Of a stretch of DNA of 64,000 nt, positions 50,908-59,393 are shown piece by piece; within the stretch, counting starts at the first letter, position 1; the number at the start of each line of letters is the position of its first letter. The DNA is from Streptomyces spororaveus (GTDB lineage: Bacteria; Actinomycetota; Actinomycetes; Streptomycetales; Streptomycetaceae). The notes under the pieces are model-generated. The model was not told where the DNA came from. It saw only the letters and a list, made by a program, of their open reading frames with translations, and made no database searches. Both the position numbers and the translations under genes were made by a program. Location of the stretch: NCBI RefSeq assembly GCF_016755875.1, contig NZ_BNED01000005.1, forward strand, positions 3,853,501 to 3,917,500, in the 5' to 3' direction.

Positions 50908-51891
50908 ATGGCCGCTCTCGGATGGCTCCCCCCTCGTCGGCGCTCCGCCACCGCACGCAGCGTGCTGGCGGGCGAGGCCTCGGCCGAGGCCGCCCGCAAG
51001 ACCGCTCTGGCCGGGGCCCCACCGCTCACCGAACCCGAAACGGAACCGGAAGCCCTCGCCGAAGAGGGCCCGGAGCAGACCCCGGAGGCCCCGGAGGAAC
51101 CCGCCTTCCCGGTCGCCGGCGACGACCTCGCCGCCGCCTTCTTCGACCTCGACAACACCGTCATGCAGGGCGCCGCGATCTTCCACTTCGGCCGCGGCCT
51201 CTACAAGCGCGAGTTCTTCCGGCGCCGCGAGCTCGCCCGCTTCGCCTGGCAGCAGGCCTGGTTCCGGCTCGCCGGCGTCGAGGACCCCGAGCACATGCAG
51301 GACGCCCGCGACAGCGCCCTGTCCATCGTCAAGGGCCACAAGGTCTCCGAGCTGATGTCGATCGGCGAGGAGATCTACGACGAGTACATGGCCGAGCGGA
51401 TCTGGCCGGGCACCCGCGCCCTGGCCCAGGCCCATCTCGACGCCGGCCAGAAGGTGTGGCTGGTCACGGCCGCCCCCGTGGAGACGGCCACGATCATCGC
51501 CCGCCGCCTCGGCCTGACCGGCGCCCTGGGCACCGTCGCCGAGTCCGTCGACGGGATCTACACCGGCCGCCTGGTCGGGGAGCCGCTGCACGGCCCCGCG
51601 AAGGCGGAGGCGGTCCGCGCCCTGGCCGCCGCCGAGGGGCTGGACCTCGAACGCTGCGCCGCATACAGCGATTCGCACAACGACATCCCGATGCTGTCAC
51701 TGGTCGGACATCCGTACGCGATCAATCCGGACACAAAACTGCGCAAGCATGCCCGCACCAACGACTGGCGGCTGCGCGACTATCGGACCGGCCGCAAGGC
51801 CGTGAAGGTCGGCGTCCCGGCGGCCGCCGGCGTCGGCGCGATCGCGGGCGGCGCGGCCGCGGCCATCGCCCTGCACCGCCGCCGCAAGTAA
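50908..51891 (+). CDS. HAD-IB family hydrolase (CicA/SerB-like)
   Basis: A 327-residue protein. An N-terminal acidic Glu/Pro-rich segment (about 35-70) precedes a HAD-IB phosphatase domain: FFDLDNTVMQGAAIFHF (nucleophile Asp), GQKVWLVTAAP (motif II), HGPAKAEAVRALA with Lys (motif III) and AYSDSHNDIPMLSLVGHPYAINPD (motif IV). A C-terminal Gly/Ala hydrophobic helix and RRRK follow, so it may be membrane-attached. Streptomyces homologs have been named inhibition of morphological differentiation protein; I recall this only by name. It precedes bldN and ends with a hairpin terminator. Confidence 0.88.
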   Translation: MAALGWLPPRRRSATARSVLAGEASAEAARKTALAGAPPLTEPETEPEALAEEGPEQTPEAPEEPAFPVAGDDLAAAFFDLDNTVMQGAAIFHFGRGLYKREFFRRRELARFAWQQAWFRLAGVEDPEHMQDARDSALSIVKGHKVSELMSIGEEIYDEYMAERIWPGTRALAQAHLDAGQKVWLVTAAPVETATIIARRLGLTGALGTVAESVDGIYTGRLVGEPLHGPAKAEAVRALAAAEGLDLERCAAYSDSHNDIPMLSLVGHPYAINPDTKLRKHARTNDWRLRDYRTGRKAVKVGVPAAAGVGAIAGGAAAAIALHRRRK

Positions 51892-51899
51892 CAACACCA

Positions 51900-51925
51900 G
51901 GCCCGGGGCCCGCGCGCCCCGGGCC
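51900..51925 (+). terminator. terminator after the HAD-IB gene
   Basis: A 10-bp G+C-rich inverted repeat with a 6-base loop (arms 51900-51909 and 51916-51925), eight bases after the stop. Confidence 0.75.
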
Positions 51926-52250
51926 CGCTCCGGCAACGGCCCGGACCAGGCATTCACTCACCTTTACCCGCGCCCGCGGCGCGGCACTCCGGCATGCCCG
52001 ACTCGGTCGCGGGACTCCATGGAAGCGTCCATTCCGCGTACCCAAGCGATCAGGAATCGATCACCAACTGCGACTGAATATGCCCTCGACACGCAACAGA
52101 AGTGTCGGAACCGGTGATTTGAGCAACTGGGTGTAGTGCTGCCTGTACGAAGCGTTATTCTCCTCAAACGCATGCCACCGGCCATCTGTCGCCACGACGG
52201 GTGAACGGTTCCGCACTGCACGTGATGGAAGCTCTGCCTCTGGGAGTCCC
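51926..52250 (+). promoter_or_regulatory. bldN upstream region
   Basis: This 325-base gene-free stretch must hold the bldN promoter. It has runs of lower G+C near 52040-52170. In S. coelicolor bldN is repressed by BldD, but I find no convincing BldD box by eye. No small ORF with a ribosome binding site is supported. Confidence 0.4.
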
Positions 52251-53063
52251 GTGTACCCACCTGTCGGGGTTGACGCCTCGGGCCTGGCTCAGCTGCGCGC
52301 AACGGTCCTCGACCACCTGCGCGGCTACGTCCCCACCGCGTACGCCGTCCCCGCCTTCGCCGCCGCGGTCCCTGCCGGCCTCGGCCCGGCCGGTCCTTGC
52401 TATGCCCTGACCGACGGCGGCGCGACGGTGGGCAGACGAGGTCGCGCCGCCGGCGGCTCGAACGCCGCCGGCACCGCCACCCAGGCCACCCACCGCCGCC
52501 CCACGGCGGACAGCGACCAGGCCCGGATGATGGACCTGGTCGAACGCGCCCAGGCGGGCGAGGCCGAGGCCTTCGGCCGCCTGTACGACCAGTACAGCGA
52601 CACGGTCTACCGGTACATCTACTACCGCGTCGGCGGTAAGGCGACCGCGGAGGACCTCACCAGCGAGACGTTCCTGCGCGCCCTGCGCCGGATCTCCACC
52701 TTCACCTGGCAGGGCCGCGACTTCGGCGCCTGGCTCGTGACGATCGCCCGGAACCTGGTGGCGGACCACTTCAAGTCCAGCCGCTTCCGGCTGGAGGTCA
52801 CCACCGGCGAGATGCTCGACGCGAACGAGGTCGAGCGCAGCCCCGAGGACTCCGTCCTGGAGTCCCTCTCCAACGCGGCCCTGCTGGAGGCCGTGCGCAA
52901 GCTCAATCCGCAGCAGCAGGAGTGCGTGACCCTGCGCTTCCTGCAGGGCCTCTCGGTCGCCGAGACGGCCCGGGTGATGGGGAAGAACGAGGGCGCCATC
53001 AAGACGCTCCAGTACCGGGCGGTGCGCACCCTGGCCCGCCTCCTCCCCGAAGACGCCCGCTGA
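52251..53063 (+). CDS. bldN: developmental ECF sigma factor BldN with pro-sequence
   Basis: A 270-residue ECF sigma factor. After an N-terminal extension of about 90 residues (starting MYPPVGVDASGLAQLRATVLD) come region 2 (RMMDLVERAQAGEAEAFGRLYDQYSDTVYRYIYYRVGGKATAEDLTSETFLRALRRISTF) and region 4 (LNPQQQECVTLRFLQGLSVAETARVMGKNEGAIKTLQYRAVRTLARLL). The extension matches the pro-sequence of BldN, which is processed to the active factor. BldN directs bldM, chaplin and rodlin genes during aerial growth. GGGAG precedes the GTG. The downstream gene is its anti-sigma factor. Confidence 0.95.
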   Translation: MYPPVGVDASGLAQLRATVLDHLRGYVPTAYAVPAFAAAVPAGLGPAGPCYALTDGGATVGRRGRAAGGSNAAGTATQATHRRPTADSDQARMMDLVERAQAGEAEAFGRLYDQYSDTVYRYIYYRVGGKATAEDLTSETFLRALRRISTFTWQGRDFGAWLVTIARNLVADHFKSSRFRLEVTTGEMLDANEVERSPEDSVLESLSNAALLEAVRKLNPQQQECVTLRFLQGLSVAETARVMGKNEGAIKTLQYRAVRTLARLLPEDAR

Positions 53064-53132
53064 CCCTCCGACACCAAACAACCTCACATTCGGTGACCCC
53101 TCGATGACGCTGTGGTCAGATCATCCTTCGTC

Positions 53133-53161
53133 CGTAACCCAAGTGCCGCGACGCTCGTTGT
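53133..53161 (+). promoter_or_regulatory. candidate BldN-dependent promoter of rsbN
   Basis: CGTAAC at 53133 and CGTTGT at 53156 are 17 bases apart, similar to the CGTAAC...CGTTG pattern I recall for BldN targets. It lies about 130 bases before the rsbN start. rsbN is reported to be a BldN target in S. venezuelae, which fits a feedback loop. Promoter consensus is from memory. Confidence 0.5.
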
Positions 53162-53291
53162 GCGGAATGCAGGCTCCCTGTGGACACGCTTTGCCTGAAG
53201 CCGCTCACTCGAAAGTGTGGATGTGCTCAAGGAAAGCAACCTTCCGGACACCTTGGGGAGTCGATCGTCATGACGAGAGGAGGTGCCGCCA

Positions 53292-54500
53292 GTGATCGCG
53301 AACGTGACCCCGCACCGGCGGGCGAACGCCTTCGCCCAGGCCCTGGAGGATCGGACCCCGTCCGACCTTCCAGATCCGGACTCGGCGGCCGAGCAGTCCG
53401 AGGCACCTGCCGAACCTGCCGACCACGACCGGCTGTTGGCCCTGGCGAGCGTGCTCGGCGAAAGAATGCCGCGCCCAGTGCTGGACCCCGAGGTCAAAAC
53501 GGTGCAACGAGCCCAGCTCATTGCCGCCATGGAGACCATGGTGCTGGAGGAGAGGGCCGGGGGCGGTGCCGCCTCGGACCCTCTGGTGCCCGAACAGCGG
53601 ACCGGCCGCGGCGCCCACCGGGCGACCTCGCTCCGGAAATTGCGGCCCCGCTCCCGCTGGTCCAAGGGCATCGCAGCGGGTGGCCTCACCGTGGGTGTGG
53701 CCGCAGGGGCCTTCAGCGGAGTGGCCGCTGCCAGCACCGACGCCCTGCCCGGTGACCACCTCTACCCCGTGAAACGGGGCATGGAGGACCTGAAGCTGGG
53801 GATGGCCGACGACGACGCGGACCGGGGCGAGCTCTATCTCGACCAGGCCTCGAACCGTCTGTCGGAAGCCCGTCGGCTGATGGAGCGAGGCCGGCTGGGC
53901 GACCTGGACCACGAGTCCCTGGGCGCGATCCGCCGGGCCCTGGCGGGCATGAAGCACGACGCGGAGGAAGGCCACCGCCTCCTCCAGGCCGCGTACGAAC
54001 GGGACGGCTCGCTCGGCCCGATCCAGAAGCTGTCGTCGTTCTCCCGCTCGCACCGCGACGCGTGGGGCAAGCTCCGCGAGAAGCTCCCGGCGCAGCTCAC
54101 GGACGTGGGCGGTGAGGTGGAGTCGGTCTTCCAGGCCATAGACGAAGACGTGGCTCCGCTGCAGAGCCTGCTCCCCAAGGCACCGGAGCAGTCCCGCGGC
54201 ACCACGGGTACCCCCGGCTCGTCCGCCAAGCCGGGCACGCCCAGCGGGGCCCACCAGTCCGTCCCGGCCGCCGGCACGCCGTCCGGCAGCCCGGCGGCGC
54301 CGTCGCCCTCGGGCAGCTCCCGGCCCCCCGCCGGTGGCCTCCTCGGCGGTACGGGCGACCTGTTGAACCCGCCCGCGGGACAGCAGTCGGCGCCGCCCCC
54401 CTCGGGCACGCCGGAGAACCCGAAGCCGGACATCACCATCCCGCCCCTGCTCCCGGGGCTCCTCCCGGGCCTGGGCCTGGGCGCGGAGGACGCCGAGTAG
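53292..54500 (+). CDS. rsbN: anti-sigma-BldN factor RsbN
   Basis: A 402-residue membrane protein. The cytoplasmic N-terminal part (VTPHRRANAFAQALEDRTPSDLPDP and on) carries the sigma-binding region. A single hydrophobic helix lies at about 120-140 (KGIAAGGLTVGVAAGAFSGVAAAS). The extracytoplasmic DUF5667 domain (LPGDHLYPVKRGMEDLKLGMADDDADRGELYLDQASNRLSEARRLMERG) and a Pro/Ser-rich tail follow. RsbN binds BldN until it is released during development. The GTG at 53292 follows AGGAGG at 8-base spacing; a GTG at 53283 overlaps that site. It ends in a strong terminator. Confidence 0.93.
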   Translation: MIANVTPHRRANAFAQALEDRTPSDLPDPDSAAEQSEAPAEPADHDRLLALASVLGERMPRPVLDPEVKTVQRAQLIAAMETMVLEERAGGGAASDPLVPEQRTGRGAHRATSLRKLRPRSRWSKGIAAGGLTVGVAAGAFSGVAAASTDALPGDHLYPVKRGMEDLKLGMADDDADRGELYLDQASNRLSEARRLMERGRLGDLDHESLGAIRRALAGMKHDAEEGHRLLQAAYERDGSLGPIQKLSSFSRSHRDAWGKLREKLPAQLTDVGGEVESVFQAIDEDVAPLQSLLPKAPEQSRGTTGTPGSSAKPGTPSGAHQSVPAAGTPSGSPAAPSPSGSSRPPAGGLLGGTGDLLNPPAGQQSAPPPSGTPENPKPDITIPPLLPGLLPGLGLGAEDAE

Positions 54501-54501
54501 A

Positions 54502-54541
54502 GGAAAGGGGCGGGGCTGCCGAAGCAGCCCCGCCCCTTTCC
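54502..54541. terminator. bidirectional terminator between rsbN and the acyltransferase gene
   Basis: A perfect 18-bp inverted repeat with a CGAA loop (arms 54502-54519 and 54524-54541) between convergent stops. Confidence 0.9.
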
Positions 54542-54554
54542 CTTCCGGTCCCGC

Positions 54555-55535
54555 TCAGAAGAACACGGACCGCCGCTGCACCAGCAGCTTGTAGAGCGTG
54601 TGCTGGATCTGCTCCCGCACCTGGTCCGTCAGGTTGAACATCAGCATCGGGTCCTCGGCCGCCTCCGCGGCGTACCCGTCCGTCGGGATCGGCTCCCCGA
54701 ACTGGATGGTCCACTTCGTCGGCAACGGCACCGCCCCCAGCGGCCCCAGCCACGGGAACGTCGGCGTGATCGGGAAGTACGGGACCCCCAGCAGCCGCGC
54801 CAGCGTCTTCGCGTTGCCGACCATGGGGTAGATCTCCTCCGCCCCCACGATCGAGCACGGCACGATCGGCGTCCCCGCCCGCAGCGCGGTCGACACGAAC
54901 CCGCCCCGGCCGAACCGCTGCAGCTTGTACCGGTCCCCGAACGGCTTCCCTATCCCCTTGAAGCCCTCCGGCATCACACCGACCAGCTCACCGGCCTCCA
55001 GCAGCCGCTGCGCGTCCTCCGCGCACGCCAGGGTGTGTCCCGCCTTGCGGGCCAGCTCGTTGACCACCGGCAGCTGGAACACCAGGTCCGCCGCCAGCAG
55101 CCGCAGGTGCCGCTCCGCCGGGTGGTGGTCGTGCACGGCGACCTGGAGCATCAGCCCGTCGAGCGGCAGCGTCCCCGAGTGGTTCGCGACGATCAGCGCG
55201 CCGCCCTCCGCCGGGATGTTCTCGATGCCCTTGACCTCGACCCGGAAGTACTTGTCGTACAGCGGCCGCATCAGGGACATCAGGACCTGGTCCGTCAGTT
55301 CCTTGTCGTAGCCGAAGTCGTCGACCTCGTAGTCCCCGGTGATCCGCCGCCGCAGGAACGCCAGCCCGCCGGCGACCCGCCGGTCCCAGCTGTCGCCGGG
55401 CACCGCCGCCGGAGCGGGCTCGGCAGCGGGGGGCTGCTCCGCCACCGGCTCGGCGGCGGGCACCGCCCGCACACGGCGGGGGATCCGCCGCCGCGGCCGG
55501 TCCTCGCCGAACGGAATGACCTTGGCGTCCGCCAC
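54555..55535 (-). CDS. lysophospholipid (1-acylglycerol-3-phosphate) acyltransferase family protein
   Basis: A 326-residue PlsC-like acyltransferase. An N-terminal Arg/Pro/Ala-rich tail precedes the catalytic domain with VANHSGTLPLDGLML (the H-x4-D motif, about residue 117), VGVMPEGFKGIGKPF (substrate motif) and RAGTPIVPCSIVGAEEIYP. It would add an acyl chain to a lysophospholipid or similar acceptor at the membrane. Its GTG overlaps the stop of the epimerase-like gene by one base (TAGTG), so the two are co-translated and may modify one lipid. Confidence 0.9.
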   Translation of the reverse strand: MADAKVIPFGEDRPRRRIPRRVRAVPAAEPVAEQPPAAEPAPAAVPGDSWDRRVAGGLAFLRRRITGDYEVDDFGYDKELTDQVLMSLMRPLYDKYFRVEVKGIENIPAEGGALIVANHSGTLPLDGLMLQVAVHDHHPAERHLRLLAADLVFQLPVVNELARKAGHTLACAEDAQRLLEAGELVGVMPEGFKGIGKPFGDRYKLQRFGRGGFVSTALRAGTPIVPCSIVGAEEIYPMVGNAKTLARLLGVPYFPITPTFPWLGPLGAVPLPTKWTIQFGEPIPTDGYAAEAAEDPMLMFNLTDQVREQIQHTLYKLLVQRRSVFF

Positions 55536-56629
55536 TATCGCTTCGCTCCTTCTACCGCGTAGGCGTCGTCCTTGAGCCCGTCCAGCCCGTCGGGCCCGTC
55601 TGCGTCCAGCATGGCCGCCAGCCGGTCCACGGCCCGCCCGACCCGCTCGGGCGGCAGCAGGCCGCTCCCCCGGCTCCGGGCGAAGTCCGCGAAGGTCTCG
55701 GCGGTCGTGTACAGCGGCTCGAAGCCGAGCACCTCGCGCATCTGCGTGGTCTCGACGACCCGGCCGTGGGTGAGCAGCCTTATCTGCTCCGGCGAGAAGT
55801 CACTGGCCCCGACCGCCCGCAGCGCGGCACCCACCCAGTTCAACGCGGGCAGCAGCAGCGGCAGCGTGGGCCGCCCGAGCCGTCGCGAGCACTGCGACAG
55901 CAGCAGGACGCCGTCGCCCGCGATGTTGAACGTCCCGCTGTTCAGGGTCCCGCGCCGGGGCTCCCGGGCCGCCAGCCCCAGTACTTCGAGGACGTCGTCC
56001 TCGTGCACGAACTGCAGCCGCGGGTCGTAGCCGAGTACGGTCGGCATCACCGGGATCGAGAAGTACTCGGCGAGCGCCGAGTCCGCGAAGGGGCCCAGGA
56101 TGTTCGCGAAGCGCAGGACGCACACCGCGACGTCCGGCCGTCTTCGCGCGAAGCCCCGTACGTAGCCCTCGACCTCGGCGGCGTCCTTGGCGAAGCCGCC
56201 CGCCGGCAGGGATTTGGGCTCCGTGGTCTCGGTGAAGACGGCCGGGTCCCGGGGAGTGCCCCCGTAGACGCTGGTGCTCGACTTCACCACGAGCCGCCGT
56301 ACCGTCGGCGACTTCTGGCAGGCACCGAGGAGCTGCATGGTGCCGATGACGTTCGTTTCCTTGACGGTGCTGTGCGCACCGCCCGTTCCCGCACTGCCTC
56401 CGGTGACCGCGAGATGGACCACCGTGTCCACGGCGTGCTCGGCCAGCACTCTGGCGATCGCCGACTGTCTGATGTCCGTACGGACGAACTCGGCCGATCC
56501 GAGCCGGTGCGGCGGCGTCACGGCGTCCACCGCGATCACCCGCTCGACATCCGGATCACGCTGGATCCGGCGCACGAAGCGGCCGCCCAGCTGCCGGGCA
56601 GCCCCTGTGACGAGTACGACCTTCCCCAC
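55535..56629 (-). CDS. NAD-dependent epimerase/dehydratase-family (extended SDR) protein
   Basis: A 364-residue extended SDR. The Rossmann start is GKVVLVTGAARQLGGRFVRRI, with VIAVDAV and FVRTDIR as cofactor and adenine contacts. The active Ser/Tyr region is VKSSTSVYGGTPRDP; the Tyr is kept but the Lys four residues later is not, so redox activity is uncertain. I start it at the GTG at 56629, ten bases after GGGAGG; an upstream frame to 56668 would run into the terminator hairpin at 56667. The downstream acyltransferase gene overlaps by one base. Related Streptomyces proteins occur in this position next to bldN. Confidence 0.85.
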   Translation of the reverse strand: MGKVVLVTGAARQLGGRFVRRIQRDPDVERVIAVDAVTPPHRLGSAEFVRTDIRQSAIARVLAEHAVDTVVHLAVTGGSAGTGGAHSTVKETNVIGTMQLLGACQKSPTVRRLVVKSSTSVYGGTPRDPAVFTETTEPKSLPAGGFAKDAAEVEGYVRGFARRRPDVAVCVLRFANILGPFADSALAEYFSIPVMPTVLGYDPRLQFVHEDDVLEVLGLAAREPRRGTLNSGTFNIAGDGVLLLSQCSRRLGRPTLPLLLPALNWVGAALRAVGASDFSPEQIRLLTHGRVVETTQMREVLGFEPLYTTAETFADFARSRGSGLLPPERVGRAVDRLAAMLDADGPDGLDGLKDDAYAVEGAKR

Positions 56630-56666
56630 GAGCTCAGCGCCTCCCTCGAAGAAGTCCCCCGGCTGC

Positions 56667-56701
56667 ACCGCAGCCCCTCCACCAGGATGGTGGAGGGGCT
56701 G
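56667..56701 (-). terminator. terminator after the bS22-like gene
   Basis: A perfect 16-bp inverted repeat with a GGA loop (arms 56667-56682 and 56686-56701) lies 23 bases after the stop of the small ribosomal gene. Confidence 0.85.
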
Positions 56702-56724
56702 CGGAGAACACGTACAGCTGCCGT

Positions 56725-56823
56725 TTACTTCTTGTTACGGCGCTGGACGCGGGTGCGCTTGAGCAGCTTGCGGTGCTTCTTCTTAGCCATCCGCTTGCGC
56801 CGCTTCTTGATAACAGAGCCCAC
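56725..56823 (-). CDS. AURKAIP1/COX24-domain peptide, bS22-like small ribosomal protein
   Basis: A 32-residue, very basic peptide ([20 protein letters not shown] then [12 protein letters not shown]) read from a GTG at 56823. It matches the mycobacterial bS22 protein, seen in cryo-EM structures near the decoding centre of the 30S subunit, and the COX24 domain of mitochondrial mS38. It is too short for ordinary gene callers but is conserved in actinomycetes and has its own terminator. The codon use is strongly biased to AAG and CGC. Function as a ribosomal protein is by family. Confidence 0.88.
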   Translation of the reverse strand: MGSVIKKRRKRMAKKKHRKLLKRTRVQRRNKK

Positions 56824-56965
56824 GACTACCCTCGCTCACTTCTCTTCACTGGTGCGGGGCGTCTGGGCCCACACGACCTACGTCGGCCTAGCCTACCCGC
56901 CCGAGCTCTGAGCTTGTAATCCGAGCGCTTCCGCGTCGTAGCCAGGGGCTTCCCGAGCCTTAGTC

Positions 56966-57175
56966 TCAGGCCGACTCCACCCCCACATAGGACTCTCGGA
57001 GGTACTCGTGGACCGCGTTCTCGGGGACCCGGAAGGACCGGCCCACCCGGATTGCGGGCAGATGACCGTTGTGCACCAGCCGGTACACGGTCATCTTCGA
57101 CACTCGCATCACCGAGGCGACCTCCGCCACGGTCAGGAACTGAACCTCACTGAGAGGCCTCTCGCCAGCAGCCAT
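56966..57175 (-). CDS. bdtA: excisionase-family (BldC-like) HTH DNA-binding protein
   Basis: A 69-residue MerR-like HTH protein: FLTVAEVASVMRVSKMTVYRLVHNGHLPAIRVGRSFRVPENAVHEYLRE is the excisionase/HTH_17 fold. By position (five genes from bldN) and sequence it corresponds to S. coelicolor SCO3328, which I remember as bdtA, a BldD target; the symbol is from memory. The ATG at 57175 was chosen because the longer frame to 57208 adds a basic tail with no ribosome binding site. A sequence at 57248-57260 partly fits the BldD box. Confidence 0.8.
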   Translation of the reverse strand: MAAGERPLSEVQFLTVAEVASVMRVSKMTVYRLVHNGHLPAIRVGRSFRVPENAVHEYLRESYVGVESA

Positions 57176-57289
57176 GACACACCTTGACCTTCCGCGCATG
57201 ACGGGCACCGGCTTCCCCTCCGGTTACTCCTCGTCGTCGCACGCTCACTCCCCAGAGTAGGGGCGCGTGATACGAGTGGGGAAGAGGAG

Positions 57290-58120
57290 CTACGGCCACT
57301 CCTGCCGCCCCGTCAGACGCGCGCGGCCGAGCACGTAGTGGGCGAGCGGTCGGTAGTAGTCCGCCCGCACCGCGTCATCCAGCGGAACGGCCACCGAGAC
57401 CCGCCCCTCGGCCTCGCCGACGAACAGCGCGGGATCATCCGTATCCGCCAACCCGATGGCCTCCACACCTAGCTGACCTGCACCGCAGACCCACCCGTGG
57501 TCCCCCACCACCAGCTCCGGCAGCGGCCCGCCGGCCTCCGCGAGGACCCCCAGCGCCATCCGGACCGGCAGCGGCGAATGGGTGTGCACGCCGGTCGCAC
57601 TCCCCGGTACCCGCACGCCGGGTTCCCGCACCAGTGCGACCCCCCGTACGTATTCGATGCGGTGTGTGCGTACGCCGAACCGCGTCGCCATGTCGACACA
57701 GACCCCCTGCGCCGGGGTGAGGACAACACATCCCGCCGCCGACAACGCCTCCGCCAAACCGGCGTAGAAGCCCAGGAGCCGATGCGGATGGCCCGTCCCG
57801 AACAACACCGGCGACCGCGCCCGCGCCGCCTCGCACAGCCGCCCCGCGAAGGCCTCCAGCGCGGCCACCGTCCGCTCCGGATCGATCACGTCCGGCCCGC
57901 TGACGTGCGCCGGATCCGCCGACACCCCGCACTTGTCCGCCATCAGCCTCAGCAGATCACCCTCGCCCCACGCCCACTCCGGATCCAGCCCCAGCATCAC
58001 CCGCGGATCCCGCGCCGCGAACAGCCGGTAACTGCGCAGGCTCTCCTCCCGGGAGGTGGCGACGGGCCCGGCCAACCGGGCGGCCAGCAGATGCGCACGC
58101 AGCGCGCCGGTGCTCAACAC
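57290..58120 (-). CDS. phosphatase-annotated conserved actinobacterial protein
   Basis: A protein of about 276 residues that resembles a family of Streptomyces proteins listed as phosphatase: LLAARLAGPVATSREESLRSYRLFAARDPRVMLGL, then VLFGTGHPHRLLGFYAGLAEAL, THSPLPVRMAL, VVGDHGWVCGAGQLGVEAIGLADTDDPALFV and VPLDDAVRADYYRPL. The HSP, DHGW and DTDDPAL motifs suggest a metal site, but I know no characterised member. The start is uncertain: GGAGG abuts the GTG at 58120 and is three bases from a TTG at 58117; a 13-codon ORF (58155 to 58114) overlaps this start. Confidence 0.7.
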   Translation of the reverse strand: MLSTGALRAHLLAARLAGPVATSREESLRSYRLFAARDPRVMLGLDPEWAWGEGDLLRLMADKCGVSADPAHVSGPDVIDPERTVAALEAFAGRLCEAARARSPVLFGTGHPHRLLGFYAGLAEALSAAGCVVLTPAQGVCVDMATRFGVRTHRIEYVRGVALVREPGVRVPGSATGVHTHSPLPVRMALGVLAEAGGPLPELVVGDHGWVCGAGQLGVEAIGLADTDDPALFVGEAEGRVSVAVPLDDAVRADYYRPLAHYVLGRARLTGRQEWP

Positions 58121-58214
58121 CCTCCGATGCTGCCCCAACGTATCTGGCGGGTCATCAATTCCGGCAAACAGCCCCACAGTTGGCGTAACGATGCGCCATG
58201 ATCCGCACAGCCGG

Positions 58215-59393
58215 TCAGGTCAGCATGCCGCGCAGCGGGAACACCGCCCGGCGCGTGGCCAGAACGGCCTGATCCGTACGGTCCGCCGGGTCGTAGCCCG
58301 CGTCCCAATCCGGCCACGACGGGCTCCGCCCGTCCGTCATCCGGGCCGGCGCCAACTGCCGCGTCCGCGCGTACACCTCGTCCCGCCACGAGGCCGGTAC
58401 CGCCGTCCCCGGATCCACCGGCCGGTGCGCGGCGATCCCCACGAGATGCGTCCACGACCGCGGAACGACGTCCACCACCGCGTACCCGCCCCCGCCCAGC
58501 GCCAGCCACCGACCGTCCGCGTACTCGTGCGCGAGCCGGTGACAGGCCTCCTGGACGGTCCGCTGGGCGTCCAGCGAGACCGCCAGGTGCGCCAGTGGGT
58601 CCTCGAAGTGCGTATCGGCCCCGTGCTGGGTCACCAGGAACTGCGGCCGGAAGTCAGCCAGCAGCTCCGGCACGACCGCGTGGAAGGCCCGCAGCCAGCC
58701 CTCGTCCCCGGTCCCGGCGGGCAGCGCGATGTTCACCGCCGACCCCTCCGCCCCCGGACCGCCGGTCTCCTCGGGCCAGCCGGTCTGCGGGAACAGCGTC
58801 CGCGGATGCTCGTGCATCGAGACGGTCAGCACCCGCGGGTCGTCCCAGAAGGCCGCCTGCACGCCGTCCCCGTGATGCACGTCCACATCCACGTACGCGA
58901 CCCGCTCCGCCCCCAGCTCCAGCAGCCGCGCGATGGCCAGCGAGGCGTCGTTGTAGACGCAGAAGCCGGCCGCCCCGCCCGGCATCGCGTGGTGCAGCCC
59001 GCCGGCGAAGTTCACGGCGTGCTCGGCCTCACCGTGCCAGAGCGCCTCCGCGCCCGCCACGGACTGCCCGGCGATCAGCGCGGACGCCTCGTGCATCCCG
59101 TGGAACGCCGGATCGTCCACGGTCCCCAGCCCGTACGAACCGTCCGCGACGCCCGGGTCGGCGGACACCTCGCGCACCGCGTCGACGTAGTCCTCCCGGT
59201 GGACCAGCCGCAGCGTCGAATCCCCGGCCGCGGGCGCCGCCCGTACCTCCATCGCCCGGTCCAGCCCGAAGGCACGCACCAGGCCCATGGTCAGCGCCAG
59301 GCGCACCGGGTCCATCGGATGGCTCGGTCCGAAGTCATACCTCGTTACCGCCTCGTCCCACATCAACAGCCCGGTCACCGGCTCGCCGCTCAT
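58215..59393 (-). CDS. acetoin utilization AcuC-like histone-deacetylase-family protein
   Basis: A 392-residue class I HDAC-fold deacetylase. The zinc/catalytic motifs are present: GGLHHAMPGGAAGFCVYND (His pair) and YVDVDVHHGDGVQAAFWDD (Asp and His zinc ligands), then QHGADTHFEDPLAHL and ALGGGGYAV with the catalytic Tyr loop. AcuC proteins deacetylate and reactivate acetyl-CoA synthetase in Bacillus. The ATG at 59393 has no Shine-Dalgarno sequence; a GATACGGT element ends 7 bases upstream, suggesting leaderless translation. The upstream MFS gene overlaps it by 59 bases. Confidence 0.88.
   Translation of the reverse strand: MSGEPVTGLLMWDEAVTRYDFGPSHPMDPVRLALTMGLVRAFGLDRAMEVRAAPAAGDSTLRLVHREDYVDAVREVSADPGVADGSYGLGTVDDPAFHGMHEASALIAGQSVAGAEALWHGEAEHAVNFAGGLHHAMPGGAAGFCVYNDASLAIARLLELGAERVAYVDVDVHHGDGVQAAFWDDPRVLTVSMHEHPRTLFPQTGWPEETGGPGAEGSAVNIALPAGTGDEGWLRAFHAVVPELLADFRPQFLVTQHGADTHFEDPLAHLAVSLDAQRTVQEACHRLAHEYADGRWLALGGGGYAVVDVVPRSWTHLVGIAAHRPVDPGTAVPASWRDEVYARTRQLAPARMTDGRSPSWPDWDAGYDPADRTDQAVLATRRAVFPLRGMLT

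Noticed and set aside
57248..57260. Possible BldD box upstream of the excisionase-like HTH gene
   Set aside because: CTCCCCAGAGTAG matches the remembered consensus at only about seven of ten fixed positions and half of the dyad is poor; kept only as a remark.
58114..58155. 13-codon ORF overlapping the start of the phosphatase-like gene as a possible leader peptide
   Set aside because: The ribosome binding site and conservation cannot be judged, and the overlap can arise by chance in G+C-rich DNA.
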